Shown: positions 37,727-47,517, counted from the stretch's first letter. The stretch: 64,000 bases of DNA from JBGSTR01 sp963707135 (GCA_963707135.1 CAVPOY010000012.1:13347-77346); one strand, 5' to 3'. Program-made: numbers and translations. The notes: generated by a model from the letters alone, not told the origin.

Positions 37727-38398
37727 CTATTCCAAAGAAATGCGCAGCGCCGATGAGGAGGCGGCCGGCGCCAGCACCAGCGCTGCCAGCAGGAACGCGC
37801 CAAGCAGCAGCAGATAGGGCTCGGTGTCGGCGATGTCCACGGAGCTGACCTCCACCGCGCCGGCCCCGTAGACCAGCACCGGGATGTAGAGCGGCAGGAT
37901 CAGCAGCGACAACAGAATACCGCCCCCACGCAGGCCCAGCGTCAACGCCGCTCCGATGGTACCGATCAGGCTCAGAACCGGGGTCCCGAGCAGCAGCGAG
38001 AGCATCATGACGCCAACGGCGTCGTCCGACAGGTGATACTGCATCCCTACCAGTGGTGCGATCAACACCAGCGGCAGCCCGGTCAGGAGCCAGTGCGCCG
38101 CGACCTTCGCCAGGACCAGCAGCGGCAACGGCTGTGCCGTCAACAGCATCTGCTCCAGGGTCCCGTCCTCGTAGTCGGCGGCGAACAGCCGCTCCAGCGC
38201 CAGCATCGACGCCAGCAGCGCGGCCACCCAGACCACGCCGGGCCCGATAATCCGCAGCACCTGCTTCTCGGTCCCGACGCCCAGCGGAAACAGGCTCACG
38301 ACGATCACGAAAAAGAACAGCGTGGTCAGCACGTCCGTGCGCCGCCGCATCGCCAGCGACAGGTCGCGCGTCAGGATGCACCAAAAGACCTTGAACAC
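37727..38398 (-). CDS. ccmB: Haem ABC exporter permease CcmB
   Basis: A 223-residue membrane permease with six helices. The opening FWCILTRDLSLAMRRRTDVL and the segment LEQMLLTAQPLPLLVLAKVA are family marks. It acts with the ATPase CcmA and with CcmC to release haem-loaded CcmE. It follows ccmA by seven bases. Confidence 0.96.
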   Translation of the reverse strand: MFKVFWCILTRDLSLAMRRRTDVLTTLFFFVIVVSLFPLGVGTEKQVLRIIGPGVVWVAALLASMLALERLFAADYEDGTLEQMLLTAQPLPLLVLAKVAAHWLLTGLPLVLIAPLVGMQYHLSDDAVGVMMLSLLLGTPVLSLIGTIGAALTLGLRGGGILLSLLILPLYIPVLVYGAGAVEVSSVDIADTEPYLLLLGAFLLAALVLAPAASSSALRISLE

Positions 38399-38405
38399 CG
38401 TCGCG

Positions 38406-39023
38406 TCAGGCGCCGAGCTCTAGGCGCTGTATCTGCCCGGAGGTCAGCGGGACCTCCTGATGCGTCGTCAGCACCACCAGGCCGCCGTCCGCGACGTGTC
38501 GAGCGATGAGGCCCTGAAGCAGATCGACGGCGTCCAGGTCCAGCGCGGTGAAGGGCTCGTCGAGGACCCAGAGCGGGGCGCCGCTGACGATGAGCCTGGC
38601 CAACGCGACCCGCTTCTTCTGGCCCTGGGACAGCATACGCGTCGGCAGATCCTCGAAACCCGCCAGCCCAATGCGCCCGAGCGCGCCCCAGATCGCGTCA
38701 TCGCTGGCCTGGTCGTCGTCGAGCGTGGCCGACACACGAAGGTTCTCGATGCCGGTCAGGTCACCCTTGATGCCGTTCAGATGGCCGAAATAGAGCAGCT
38801 CGCGGCGATAGTCCTCTCTCAGCGAACGAATCGGGGCGCCGCTCCAGCGGATCTCCCCCGAATCAGGCGTGAACAGGCCGCACAGCGAACGCAGGAGGGT
38901 GGTCTTCCCGCTGCCGTTTCGCCCCCGGACATGCAGCAGTGTCCCCTCGGCCACGGCAAAGTCCAGTCCGGAAAAGAGCAGCCGGTCGCCGCGCCGACAT
39001 TCGAGTTCTGCCACCTCAAGCAT
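38406..39023 (-). CDS. ccmA: Haem ABC exporter ATP-binding protein CcmA
   Basis: A 205-residue ABC ATPase with Walker A GRNGSGKTTLLR, signature LSQGQKKRVALARL and Walker B LWVLDEPFTALD. First gene of the ccm operon. The start at 39023 (MLEVAELECRRGDR) is the family start. The longer frame upstream adds an Arg/Pro-rich stretch with no equivalent. The promoter should lie within 39030-39180. Confidence 0.96.
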   Translation of the reverse strand: MLEVAELECRRGDRLLFSGLDFAVAEGTLLHVRGRNGSGKTTLLRSLCGLFTPDSGEIRWSGAPIRSLREDYRRELLYFGHLNGIKGDLTGIENLRVSATLDDDQASDDAIWGALGRIGLAGFEDLPTRMLSQGQKKRVALARLIVSGAPLWVLDEPFTALDLDAVDLLQGLIARHVADGGLVVLTTHQEVPLTSGQIQRLELGA

Positions 39024-39179
39024 ATTCTGACCTAGGGAACCCGGTCGTCGGCGCACCGCGGGTCGCGGCGCCGTCGCGTTCGGGTCCTGTTCGGCCCTCG
39101 CGCCCAAACGCGCAACCATAACCCGGTGAATCGATTGCGGCAACTCTCTTGCGGGCTTGCGTGACCTCGCCTACGCCCA

Positions 39180-40313
39180 TCAGGGACCGACAAGGGTCAG
39201 GAGCACGCCCGCGGCCACCGCCGAGCCGATGACGCCTGCCACGTTCGGCCCCATCGCGTGCATCAGCAGGAAGTTGTGATGATCCTCGTCGAGGCCGACC
39301 CGGTTGACCACCCGCGCGGCCATCGGAACCGCGGAGACGCCGGCGGCACCGATCAGCGGGTTGACCTTTCCGCCGGTCAGCCGGTGCATGAGCTTACCCA
39401 TCAGCACACCGGCGGCTGTGCCGATACAGAAGGCCGCGGCGCCGAGGATCAGGATCCCGAGCGTCTCGACGGTGAGGAACTTGTCCGCCGAGAGCTTCGA
39501 GCCGACCGCGAGCCCGAGCAGTATGGTCACCGCGTTGATGATCTCGTTCTGGGCCGAGCGGCTCAGGCGCTCGACGACACCGGCCTCGCGCAACAGGTTG
39601 CCGAAGGTCAGCATGCCGATCAGCGGGGCGGCGGTCGGCAGGAACAGGATGCAGAGCAGCAGAACGGCGAACGGGAACAGGATGCGCTCCAGGCGCGAGA
39701 CGCTCCGCAGCTGCTGCATGACGACCCGCCGCTCGGTCCGGGTCGTCAGCGCCCGCATGATCGGCGGCTGGATGATGGGGACCAGCGCCATGTAGGAATA
39801 GGCGGCCACGGCGACCGCGCCGAGCAGGTCCGGGGCGAGCCTGGAGGCCAGGAAGATCGCCGTCGGGCCGTCCGCGCCGCCGATGATGGCGATCGAGGCG
39901 GCGTCGGCGAGCGAAAAATCGAACCCGGGCAGCGCGTTGAGCGCGACCGCCCCGATCAGGGTCGCGAATATGCCGAATTGAGCAGCCGCGCCGAGCAGCA
40001 GGGTCCAGGGCATCGCGATCAGGGCCCCGAAGTCGGTCAGCGCGCCGACGCCCATGAAGATCAGCAGCGGGAAGACACCGGTCTCGACGCCGACCTGGTA
40101 GATCATTCCGATCAGGCCGTCCGGACCGCCGATCCCGGCAATCGGGATATTGCTGAGGATCGCTCCGAAGCCGATCGGCAGCAGCAGCAGCGGCTCGAAC
40201 TTTCTGGCGATGGCCAGATAGATCAGCAGACCACCGACGCCCATCATCAGGACCTGGCCCCCGGTAAGGCTGGCGACGCCCATGGACTGCCAGAGCTTGA
40301 TGAGGGCGTCCAT
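39180..40313 (-). CDS. oadB: Na+-translocating decarboxylase, beta subunit
   Basis: A 377-residue integral membrane subunit that couples decarboxylation of carboxybiotin to Na+ export. It shows the family blocks FGAILSNIPIAGIG, GGADGPTAIFLASRL (Na+ site aspartate) and NEIINAVTILLGLAVGSKL. The C-terminal GLDEDHHNFLLMHAMGPNVA is conserved. It sits three bases after oadA, in the order gamma-alpha-beta. Confidence 0.95.
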   Translation of the reverse strand: MDALIKLWQSMGVASLTGGQVLMMGVGGLLIYLAIARKFEPLLLLPIGFGAILSNIPIAGIGGPDGLIGMIYQVGVETGVFPLLIFMGVGALTDFGALIAMPWTLLLGAAAQFGIFATLIGAVALNALPGFDFSLADAASIAIIGGADGPTAIFLASRLAPDLLGAVAVAAYSYMALVPIIQPPIMRALTTRTERRVVMQQLRSVSRLERILFPFAVLLLCILFLPTAAPLIGMLTFGNLLREAGVVERLSRSAQNEIINAVTILLGLAVGSKLSADKFLTVETLGILILGAAAFCIGTAAGVLMGKLMHRLTGGKVNPLIGAAGVSAVPMAARVVNRVGLDEDHHNFLLMHAMGPNVAGVIGSAVAAGVLLTLVGP

Positions 40314-40316
40314 CGC

Positions 40317-42098
40317 TCAGTCCAGGACCAGCAAGGTCTGGCCGACCTGAACGCCGTCGCCGTCCTTGACGGCCACCGAGACGACGCGGCCGGACCGCGG
40401 CGAGCGCACCTCGGTCTCCATTTTCATCGCCTCCAGGATCAAGACGATGTCCCCGGACCCGACCAGATCGCCGGCCTTGACCTTGACCTTGACCACGGTC
40501 CCCGAGAGCGGGGCCGGCACCGGACTGCCCGCGGTCGATCCGCCGGAAGGGGCCGCCGCCGGCGGCGCGGCGATCTCCTCGGCCTGATCCCCCGGCGAGA
40601 CCCTGACCCGGTAGCGGTGGCCGTCCACCTCGACCTGGTAGGTTTCGACGACCGCGGGGACCGCGACCGGGGCGGGAGCGGCCGGCGGGGGCGGCGTCTC
40701 CAGCCACGGCGGCGGCTCGAATGCCTCCGGGCGACCCCGGTTGGCGAGGAACTTGAGGCCGACCTGGGGGAACATGGCGTAGGTCAGCACATCGTCGATG
40801 TTATCCGCCGCGAGCGCGATCGACCGCTCGCGGGCGATACCCTGAAGCTCCGTGGTCAGCCGCTCGAGCTCAGGGCTCAGGTTATCCGCCGGGCGGCAGC
40901 GGATGGGCTCCTCTCCGGCAGCCAGGACACGCTGCTGCAGCGTCCCGTCGACCGGGGCCGGGGTCGCCCCATACTCCCCCTTCAGCACGCCCGCGGTCTC
41001 CACGGTGATGGTCTTGTAGCGCTCCCCCATCAGGACGTTCAGTACCGCCTGGCTGCCGACGATCTGCGAGGTCGGCGTCACCAGCGGGATATAGCCCAGG
41101 TCCTGGCGGACGCGGGGGATCTCGGCGAGGACCTCGTCGAGCCGGTCGGTGGCGCCCTGCTCGCGCAGCTGGTTCTCCATGTTGGTCAGCATGCCGCCGG
41201 GCACCTGGGCCACCAGGATGCGGGAGTCGACACCCCGCAGCGCCCCTTCGAACCGCGCGTACTTCTTGCGGACCCCGCGGAAATAGGCCGCGATCTCCTC
41301 GAGCAGGCTCAGGTCGAGCCCGGTGGCCCGGTCGGTATCCTCGAAGATCGCCACCACGGATTCGGTCGGCGAGTGGCCGTAGGTCATGCTCATCGACGAG
41401 ATCGCGGTATCGACCATGTCGATGCCCGCCTCCACGGCCTTGACGATGGTGCTGGTGCTCATTCCGGTCGTCGCGTGGCTCTGCATCGCGATTGGGATGG
41501 CGCAGGTCGCCTTCAGCCGGCCGACGAGCTGCTCGGCGACATAGGGCTTGAGCAGGCCGGCCATGTCCTTGATGCAGATCGAGTGGCAGCCCATGTCCTC
41601 GATCCGGCGACCCATGTCGACCCAGTAGTCCAGGTCGTGCACCGGGCTGACCGTATAGGACATGGTGCCCTGGGCGTGCCGCCCGGTGGCCAGCGCCGCC
41701 CGGACCGAGGACTCCAGGTTCCTCAGATCGTTCATCGCGTCGAAGATGCGGAACACGTCGATGCCGTTCGCGGCCGCGCGCTCGACGAAGGCCTGGACCA
41801 GATCGTCGGCGTAGTGCCGATAGCCGAGCAGGTTCTGACCCCGGAGCAGCATCTGCTGCGGGGTATTGGGCATGGCGGCCTTGATCTGGCGCAGGCGCTC
41901 CCAGGGGTCCTCGCCCAGGAAGCGGATACAGGCATCGAACGTCGCCCCGCCCCAGCTCTCCACCGACCAGTAGCCTACCTGGTCGAGCTTCGGGGCGATC
42001 GGGAGCATGTCCTCGATGCGCAGCCGCGTGGCGAGCAGGGACTGGTGGGCGTCGCGCAGGACGACGTCGGTGATGGCGAGTGGCTTGGTGTTGGTCAT
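40317..42098 (-). CDS. oadA: Oxaloacetate decarboxylase alpha subunit (biotin protein)
   Basis: A 593-residue carboxyltransferase with a C-terminal biotinyl domain. The N-terminal barrel shows TDVVLRDAHQSLLATRLR and the metal-binding SHATTGMSTST region. A Pro/Ala linker (about residues 465-520) leads to the biotin lysine in LILEAMKMETEVRSP. It transfers carboxyl from oxaloacetate to biotin, and OadB then decarboxylates it. Pyruvate carboxylase B subunits look similar; the neighbouring beta and gamma genes favour the decarboxylase. Confidence 0.94.
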   Translation of the reverse strand: MTNTKPLAITDVVLRDAHQSLLATRLRIEDMLPIAPKLDQVGYWSVESWGGATFDACIRFLGEDPWERLRQIKAAMPNTPQQMLLRGQNLLGYRHYADDLVQAFVERAAANGIDVFRIFDAMNDLRNLESSVRAALATGRHAQGTMSYTVSPVHDLDYWVDMGRRIEDMGCHSICIKDMAGLLKPYVAEQLVGRLKATCAIPIAMQSHATTGMSTSTIVKAVEAGIDMVDTAISSMSMTYGHSPTESVVAIFEDTDRATGLDLSLLEEIAAYFRGVRKKYARFEGALRGVDSRILVAQVPGGMLTNMENQLREQGATDRLDEVLAEIPRVRQDLGYIPLVTPTSQIVGSQAVLNVLMGERYKTITVETAGVLKGEYGATPAPVDGTLQQRVLAAGEEPIRCRPADNLSPELERLTTELQGIARERSIALAADNIDDVLTYAMFPQVGLKFLANRGRPEAFEPPPWLETPPPPAAPAPVAVPAVVETYQVEVDGHRYRVRVSPGDQAEEIAAPPAAAPSGGSTAGSPVPAPLSGTVVKVKVKAGDLVGSGDIVLILEAMKMETEVRSPRSGRVVSVAVKDGDGVQVGQTLLVLD

Positions 42099-42213
42099 CG
42101 CGGCAGTCGCTCCTCGAGATCGCTACTGTGCCGGCCTTTCGCCGCGCGTCGGGGGGGCTTGGGTTTCCCGGCCCCGAGCAACGGCCGTCGAGGCCCGGAC
42201 CGGCGCGCGAGGC

Positions 42214-42477
42214 TCAGCGCGGATGCCTGCCGCGATAATGCGCGATCGCCGCGACTATGGCGGCGGCGCGCGCCGGGTCTTGACCGTCCGCCCCTTCCCC
42301 CGGTGCCGGCCGGGATGGCTCATCTTGCGGCGGCGGCTCCGGCGCAAGTCGCTGGGCCAGCCGCGACATAAGCGTCAGCAGCCCAACCAGGAGCAGCAGA
42401 AAGGCGAACACGATCGTCATGCCGGCGGCCATCAGCCGCAGGCTCTCGACCAACAGGCCGGCGACGCTCGTCTGCAT
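42214..42477 (-). CDS. oadG: Oxaloacetate decarboxylase gamma subunit
   Basis: An 87-residue small subunit with one membrane helix (LRLMAAGMTIVFAFLLLLVG), a Pro/Glu-rich linker and the C-terminal AAIVAAIAHYRGRHPR. The last part resembles the OadG tail, whose histidines bind zinc and contact OadA. The start at 42477 (MQTSVAGLL) fits better than an upstream ATG at 42501. The gap to oadA is 115 bases. Confidence 0.88.
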   Translation of the reverse strand: MQTSVAGLLVESLRLMAAGMTIVFAFLLLLVGLLTLMSRLAQRLAPEPPPQDEPSRPAPGEGADGQDPARAAAIVAAIAHYRGRHPR

Positions 42478-42544
42478 GGCTAAGGCATCCGGCCGCCGCA
42501 CGCGGCCCCGGCGCCCGCGCGCCCGATGACCCGGCCCATAGGGG

Positions 42545-43840
42545 TCAGCCCTCGAACGGGTGGCGGCACACCAGCGTCTGGTTGCGATCCGGACCCGTTG
42601 AGATCAGATCGATAGGCAGTCCGCACATGCCCTCTATGGTCTCCAGGTAGGCCCGCGCGTTCGCCGGTAATACGTCGAGCGAGGTCGCGCCCACGGTCGA
42701 CTCCGACCAGCCCGGCAGGTCCGTGTAGAGGGGCCGGCAGCGCGCCAGCGCATCGGCGCCGACCGGCGGCGCCGCGAGCTCGGCGCCGTCGAGCTCGTAA
42801 CCGGTGCAGACCCGAACTCGCTCCATGCCGTCCAGGACATCGAGCTTGGTGATGCACAGCCCGGTGACGCTGTTGATCGCGAAGGCACGCTTGAGGGCCA
42901 CCATATCCAGCCAACCGCAGCGGCGCTTGCGGCCGGTGGTCGCGCCGAACTCGTGCCCCCGCTCGCCGAGCCGATCGCCGTCGGCGTCGAACAGCTCGGT
43001 CGGAAACGGCCCGGAACCGACCCGTGTCGTGTAGGCCTTGACGATGCCGAGCACGTAGTCGAGGTCGCGCGGTCCCACGCCGCTACCGCTGGCCGCACCG
43101 CCCGCGGTCGTCGTCGAGGACGTGACATAAGGGTAGGTACCGTGGTCGATGTCCAGCAGCGAACCCTGCGCCCCCTCGAACAGGATATTGCTGCCCGCCG
43201 CGCGCAGCTCGTGCAGAACCCCGGGTACGTCCATCACCAGGGGACGCAGCACCTCGGCTTGAGACAGGGCCTCGTCCAGCACCGCCGCGTAGTCGACCGG
43301 CTCGGCCTTGAAGTAGTGCTCCAGGGCGAAGTTGTGATAGTCGAGCACCTCGCGAAGGCGCTCGCTGAAATGCTCGGGGTCCAGCAACTCGCCCAGGCGG
43401 ATACCGCGGCGGGAGGTCTTGTCCTCGTAGGCCGGGCCGATGCCGCGCCCGGTGGTTCCGATGGCCTTGCTGCCCCTGGCCCGCTCCCGGGCATGATCGA
43501 GCGCGATGTGATAGGGGAGGATCAGCGGGCAAGCCGCGCTGACGCCCAGGCGCTCGCGCGCGGGGACCCCCGACTGCTCCAACATGGCGACCTCTTCCAG
43601 CAGGGCCGAGGGCGAGAGCACCACACCGTTGCCGATCAGGCACAGGACGCCGTCGCGAAGCACCCCGGACGGAACCAGGTGCAGCACGGTCTTGACGCCG
43701 TCGATGACCAGGGTGTGCCCCGCGTTGTGTCCGCCCTGGAACCTCACCACGGCGGCGGCGCGATCGGTCAGCAGATCGACGACCTTGCCCTTTCCCTCGT
43801 CACCCCACTGGGTGCCAATCACTACGACATTCGTACCCAT
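42545..43840 (-). CDS. purA: Adenylosuccinate synthetase
   Basis: A 431-residue GTP-dependent enzyme converting IMP and aspartate to adenylosuccinate. The P-loop GDEGKGKVVDLL, the block FQGGHNAGHTLV with its catalytic histidine, and TTGRGIGPAYEDK are intact. It lies directly after hisZ, twelve bases apart, the arrangement common in proteobacteria outside the enterics. Confidence 0.97.
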   Translation of the reverse strand: MGTNVVVIGTQWGDEGKGKVVDLLTDRAAAVVRFQGGHNAGHTLVIDGVKTVLHLVPSGVLRDGVLCLIGNGVVLSPSALLEEVAMLEQSGVPARERLGVSAACPLILPYHIALDHARERARGSKAIGTTGRGIGPAYEDKTSRRGIRLGELLDPEHFSERLREVLDYHNFALEHYFKAEPVDYAAVLDEALSQAEVLRPLVMDVPGVLHELRAAGSNILFEGAQGSLLDIDHGTYPYVTSSTTTAGGAASGSGVGPRDLDYVLGIVKAYTTRVGSGPFPTELFDADGDRLGERGHEFGATTGRKRRCGWLDMVALKRAFAINSVTGLCITKLDVLDGMERVRVCTGYELDGAELAAPPVGADALARCRPLYTDLPGWSESTVGATSLDVLPANARAYLETIEGMCGLPIDLISTGPDRNQTLVCRHPFEG

Positions 43841-43852
43841 CTGTAGATATTC

Positions 43853-45046
43853 CTACGCTGCGTCAATAACTTGCAGTTTCCAGCATCCATCGCGCTCGAC
43901 CAGGCGCTCGGTGCATCCGAGGTCGGTCGGGTGCCGCTCGGCGCCGGGAAGCTCGGCGATGACCCGGCGGCCGGCCCGCCGAAGCCCGTCGATGGTCTCC
44001 AGCAGACGCGGGTCCGTCGACCAGGGCGCGACGACCGCGCCGGTGTCGCGATAGCGCTCGTCGAGCCCCTGGCCATGTCGCATCAGGCCCTTGAGGTCGC
44101 TGCTGAAGCCAACCGCCGGCCGCGCCCGGCCGAATACCCGGCCGATGTCGTCGTAACGGCCGCCGCGGGCGATCTCCAGGCCCCAGCCCGGCACGAAGGC
44201 CGCGAATACGGCCCCGGTCTTGTAGTGGTAACCCCTGAGCTCGGCAAGATCGTAGTGAACCGAGACCCGCGGGAGCCAACGGTTCAGCTCATCGGCGAGC
44301 CGCCGCAGATAGTCCACGGCCTCGCGAACCGGTCGGTCGGCGCGGCGCAGCACGGTCTCGGCGCGCGCCAGCGCATCGGCGCCGTTGAGCTCGGCGAGCG
44401 CGGTCAGCATGTCGGCCGGGGCGCCGGCCACGCCGAGCTCGCCGATCAGCGTCTCGATCTCCGGCACCGCCTTGCGCTGCAGCGCGTCGAACAGCGCGTG
44501 CTCGCCCCCGGCATCGAGCCCCGCCTGGCGGGCAAGGCCGCGGAAGATCCCGACATGCCCCAGGTCCAGGTAACAGTCGTCGATCCCGGCGGTTCGAAGC
44601 GTCTCCATGATCAGACGCAGGATCTCGGTGTCGCTCTCGATCCCGGCGTGGCCGTAGATCTCGGCGCCCACCTGCAGTGGGCTTCGGGTGCCCGCGAAGC
44701 CGTCGGAGCGGGTGTGCAGCACGGTGCCCAGGTAGCAGAGACGGGTCGGCGCGTCCTGGCGCAGTTGGTGAGCGTCCATGCGGGCCACCTGGGGGGTCAT
44801 GTCGGCCCGGACACCGAGCAGCCGGCCGCTGACCTGGTCGGTGAGCTTGAAGGTCTGCAGATCGAGGTCGCGACCGGTCCCGGTCAGCAGGGACTCCAGA
44901 TAGTCGATGAAGGGAGGAATGACAAGCTGGTAACCCCAGCCGCGGTAGAGGTCCAGAAGGTCGCGGCGCAGGGCCTCGATGAGCCACGCCTGGGGGGGCA
45001 GGATCTCTTCCACCCCGGCCGGAAGCAGCCAGCGCTCCTCATCCAT
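43853..45046 (-). CDS. hisZ: ATP phosphoribosyltransferase regulatory subunit HisZ
   Basis: A 397-residue catalytically inactive paralogue of histidyl-tRNA synthetase. Family-like stretches are FKLTDQVSGRLLGVRADMTP (motif 2 region) and ARGGRYDDIGRVFGRARPAV. HisZ pairs with the short form of HisG in histidine synthesis, so a short hisG is expected elsewhere in the genome. The full-length synthetase anticodon domain is absent, which separates it from HisS. Confidence 0.93.
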   Translation of the reverse strand: MDEERWLLPAGVEEILPPQAWLIEALRRDLLDLYRGWGYQLVIPPFIDYLESLLTGTGRDLDLQTFKLTDQVSGRLLGVRADMTPQVARMDAHQLRQDAPTRLCYLGTVLHTRSDGFAGTRSPLQVGAEIYGHAGIESDTEILRLIMETLRTAGIDDCYLDLGHVGIFRGLARQAGLDAGGEHALFDALQRKAVPEIETLIGELGVAGAPADMLTALAELNGADALARAETVLRRADRPVREAVDYLRRLADELNRWLPRVSVHYDLAELRGYHYKTGAVFAAFVPGWGLEIARGGRYDDIGRVFGRARPAVGFSSDLKGLMRHGQGLDERYRDTGAVVAPWSTDPRLLETIDGLRRAGRRVIAELPGAERHPTDLGCTERLVERDGCWKLQVIDAA

Positions 45047-45055
45047 CGCGGATAC

Positions 45056-45238
45056 TCAATTGACCAGATAGAGCAGCGCAACGCCGATGAGCATGCTCGC
45101 GAGCCCGGCGACACGAACCGGCCGGTCCGCCTCGGAGGCGATGGTGAGCAGCGCGCGACGGAAACTCTGCGGGCTGAGGAAGGGCCAGACACCCTCGATC
45201 ACCAGCATCAGTGCAAGCGCTATCAGAATCTCGTGCAA
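45056..45238 (-). CDS. YjeT-like DUF2065 small membrane protein
   Basis: A 60-residue protein with two helices (LIALALMLVIEGVWPFLSP and VAGLASMLIGVALLYLV). This length, the EGxWPFLSP turn and the position after hflC identify the YjeT/DUF2065 family, whose function is unknown. The gap to hisZ is nine bases. Confidence 0.88.
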   Translation of the reverse strand: MHEILIALALMLVIEGVWPFLSPQSFRRALLTIASEADRPVRVAGLASMLIGVALLYLVN

Positions 45239-45264
45239 AAAGGGCGTCGCCCGGGCGTACGGAT

Positions 45265-45290
45265 GCGGTCCCCGCGGTGAGCGGGACCGC
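45265..45290. repeat. Hairpin between hflC and yjeT
   Basis: GCGGTCCC (45265-45272) and GGGACCGC (45283-45290) form a perfect eight-base stem. No T run follows on either strand, so it may be an mRNA processing or stability element in the gap of about 210 bases after hflC rather than a terminator. Confidence 0.45.
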
Positions 45291-45448
45291 CAAAGGGTCG
45301 CAATCTTTCCAGACCGGAGCGCGTTTGTCCATGCAACAGGACAAACGGCAGTCGCTATGGCGCATCGGTGCCGAGTAAGCCTGCAAGCGTGGCCGGGGCT
45401 GGTCAGCCGGGCGGCGCGGCCCCCGGCGCACGGCCGGCCCCGACGGCG

Positions 45449-46318
45449 CTAATTCCCCGTCTGGCTCCTGAAGAACCTGAAGAACTCCGAATCGGGCTGC
45501 AGGACCATCACATCCCCTCCCGACCCGAACGCTCCCCGATAGGCGTTGAGGCTGCGATAGAAGGCGTAGAAATCGGCGTCCTGGGTGTAGGCCCGGGCGT
45601 AGATCTCGGCGGCCTTGGCGTCGCCCTCGCCCCGCAGCTCCTCGGACTCCTTGTAGGCGTCGGCGAGGGTCACCGTCCGCTGCCGGTCCGCGTCGGCACG
45701 AATCCGCTCCCCCGCCTCGGAGCCCTTGGCCCTCAGGTCGCGGGCGACGCGCTCGCGCTCCGCGCGCATGCGCTGATAAACGGACTCGCTGACCTCCGGC
45801 GGCAGGTCGATCTTCTTCACCCGCACGTCCAACACCTCGACACCGAGATCCGCCGCCCTGCGGTCGACATCCTGGGTCAGCCGCGTCATCAGCTCTAGGC
45901 GGTCCTCGGACACGACCTCCTGGATGGTGCGCTTGCCGAACTCGTCCCGAAGGCTGGTGTTTATGCGCTCGGAGAGCAGCCGTGCCGTCCGGCTGGCGTT
46001 ACCCCCGGTGGACCGGTAGAACTGGGCCGCGTTCGAGATCCGCCACTTGGCGTACGAATCGACGATCACGTCTTTCTTCTCGATCGTCAGGAACCGTTGA
46101 GGCTGCGAGTCCAGCGTCTGGATCCGGCGATCGAACTTCTTGATATCGTTGAGCACGGGCACCTTGTAGTGCAGCCCGGGCGTGTAATCGCTGTGGACGA
46201 TCTCACCGAGCCGCAGCTTAATGGCCATCTCCCACTCGTTGACGATGAAGGTAGAGGCGTAGATCAACAGCGCGAGCAGCGCAAGCGCCGCGGGAAACAG
46301 ATGCTTGTAACGAGCCAT
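45449..46318 (-). CDS. hflC: FtsH protease modulator HflC
   Basis: A 289-residue SPFH/band 7 protein with one N-terminal helix and a periplasmic SPFH domain followed by a coiled region (YQRMRAERERVARDLRAKGS). With HflK it forms a large cage around FtsH in the inner membrane. Its start overlaps the hflK stop by one base. Confidence 0.97.
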   Translation of the reverse strand: MARYKHLFPAALALLALLIYASTFIVNEWEMAIKLRLGEIVHSDYTPGLHYKVPVLNDIKKFDRRIQTLDSQPQRFLTIEKKDVIVDSYAKWRISNAAQFYRSTGGNASRTARLLSERINTSLRDEFGKRTIQEVVSEDRLELMTRLTQDVDRRAADLGVEVLDVRVKKIDLPPEVSESVYQRMRAERERVARDLRAKGSEAGERIRADADRQRTVTLADAYKESEELRGEGDAKAAEIYARAYTQDADFYAFYRSLNAYRGAFGSGGDVMVLQPDSEFFRFFRSQTGN

Positions 46319-47517
46319 CAGCGTGACCTCCGGTCGCGATCCACCGTCCGCTGGGGACCTTCTCGTGTCTGCGCGTCGGGGCCGACACCCATCGAGTCCT
46401 GACGCGTCGGGACGGTCGCGTTTTGACGCTGCTGTTTGATCAGCTGGTCGATCGGCAGATACATGAGGCTGTTTCCGCCGCCCTCCTGTACGTCGAGCAG
46501 GACCTTGTTGCTCTGGCTCATCACCCCTTCCATGGTCTCCAGATAGAGGCGCTGGCGCATCACCTCGGGCGCCTTGCGGTACTCGGCGAGCACCGCCATG
46601 AAGCGGGACGCCTCACCGTCGGATTCCGCGATCACCTTGTCGCGATAGGCCTTTGCGTCCGCAACGATACGGGCCGCCTCGCCGCGCGACTGGGGGATGA
46701 TCTCGTTGGCGTAGGCCTCGGCCTGGTTCTCGGAGCGCTCCTTGTCCTCGCGCGCCTTGATCGCGTCGTCGAACGCCTCCTTGACCTGATCTGGCGGCTT
46801 AGCCGGCTGCATGTTGATCGATGTCACGATCAGACCGGTCTTGTACTGATCCATCAGGGCCTGCACGCGCTCCTGGATGGTGATCGCGATCGCGCCGCGA
46901 CCCTCGGTGAGTATGAAGTCGAGCTTGCTTCCGCCGATTGTCTTGCGCACCACGGTCTCGGTGGCGTCCTTCAGGGTTTTTTCCGGGTTTTGATCCTGGA
47001 AGAGGAAGTCGGCGGCGTCCTGGATTCGCGACTGGACCGTGAGCTCGACGTCGACGATGTTCTCGTCCTTGGTCAGCATCGCGGCCTGGTGGCTGAAGGT
47101 CGAGATCTCGTCGACGTTGACCTTGACGACTGACTCGATCGGGTACGGGATGCGCCAGTGGGGCCCAGGATCGGTGGTGTCGACGTATTTGCCGAACCGC
47201 AACACAACGCCGCGCTCGGCCGGCTCGATGATGTAAATCCCCGAGGCCAGCCAGATGACGAACAGGATCCCGGCGATGATCCCGATGGTTTTGGACGGGA
47301 GACCGCCCCCGGGGAAACTGAACCCGCCGCCACCGCCACCTCCACCGGAGCCGCCGCCCGGCGAGGAGTCACCGGAGGGCTTCTTTCCTCCGAACAGGCC
47401 GCCGAGGCGATCCTGGAGCTTGCGCACGACCTCATCGAGGTCCGGCGGACCCTGATCGCCGCCGCTCTTGCCACTCCAGGGGTCTTTGTTTCCGCCACCT
47501 GGCTCGTTCCAAGCCAT
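46318..47517 (-). CDS. hflK: FtsH protease modulator HflK
   Basis: A 399-residue SPFH/band 7 protein. The cytoplasmic N-terminus is glycine-rich (MAWNEPGGGNKDPWSG, then a Gly run near residue 60), followed by a helix (IGIIAGILFVIWLASGIYII) and the SPFH domain. The long coiled region is AREDKERSENQAEAYANEII. The start at 47517 is the family start; the frame upstream is not conserved. Confidence 0.97.
   Translation of the reverse strand: MAWNEPGGGNKDPWSGKSGGDQGPPDLDEVVRKLQDRLGGLFGGKKPSGDSSPGGGSGGGGGGGGFSFPGGGLPSKTIGIIAGILFVIWLASGIYIIEPAERGVVLRFGKYVDTTDPGPHWRIPYPIESVVKVNVDEISTFSHQAAMLTKDENIVDVELTVQSRIQDAADFLFQDQNPEKTLKDATETVVRKTIGGSKLDFILTEGRGAIAITIQERVQALMDQYKTGLIVTSINMQPAKPPDQVKEAFDDAIKAREDKERSENQAEAYANEIIPQSRGEAARIVADAKAYRDKVIAESDGEASRFMAVLAEYRKAPEVMRQRLYLETMEGVMSQSNKVLLDVQEGGGNSLMYLPIDQLIKQQRQNATVPTRQDSMGVGPDAQTREGPQRTVDRDRRSR

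Noticed and set aside
39258..42371. A 1,037-codon open frame on the plus strand opposite oadB and oadA
   Set aside because: It is the antisense shadow of two well-supported genes in high-GC DNA; its translation is rich in Arg, His, Asp and Gln and resembles no family.
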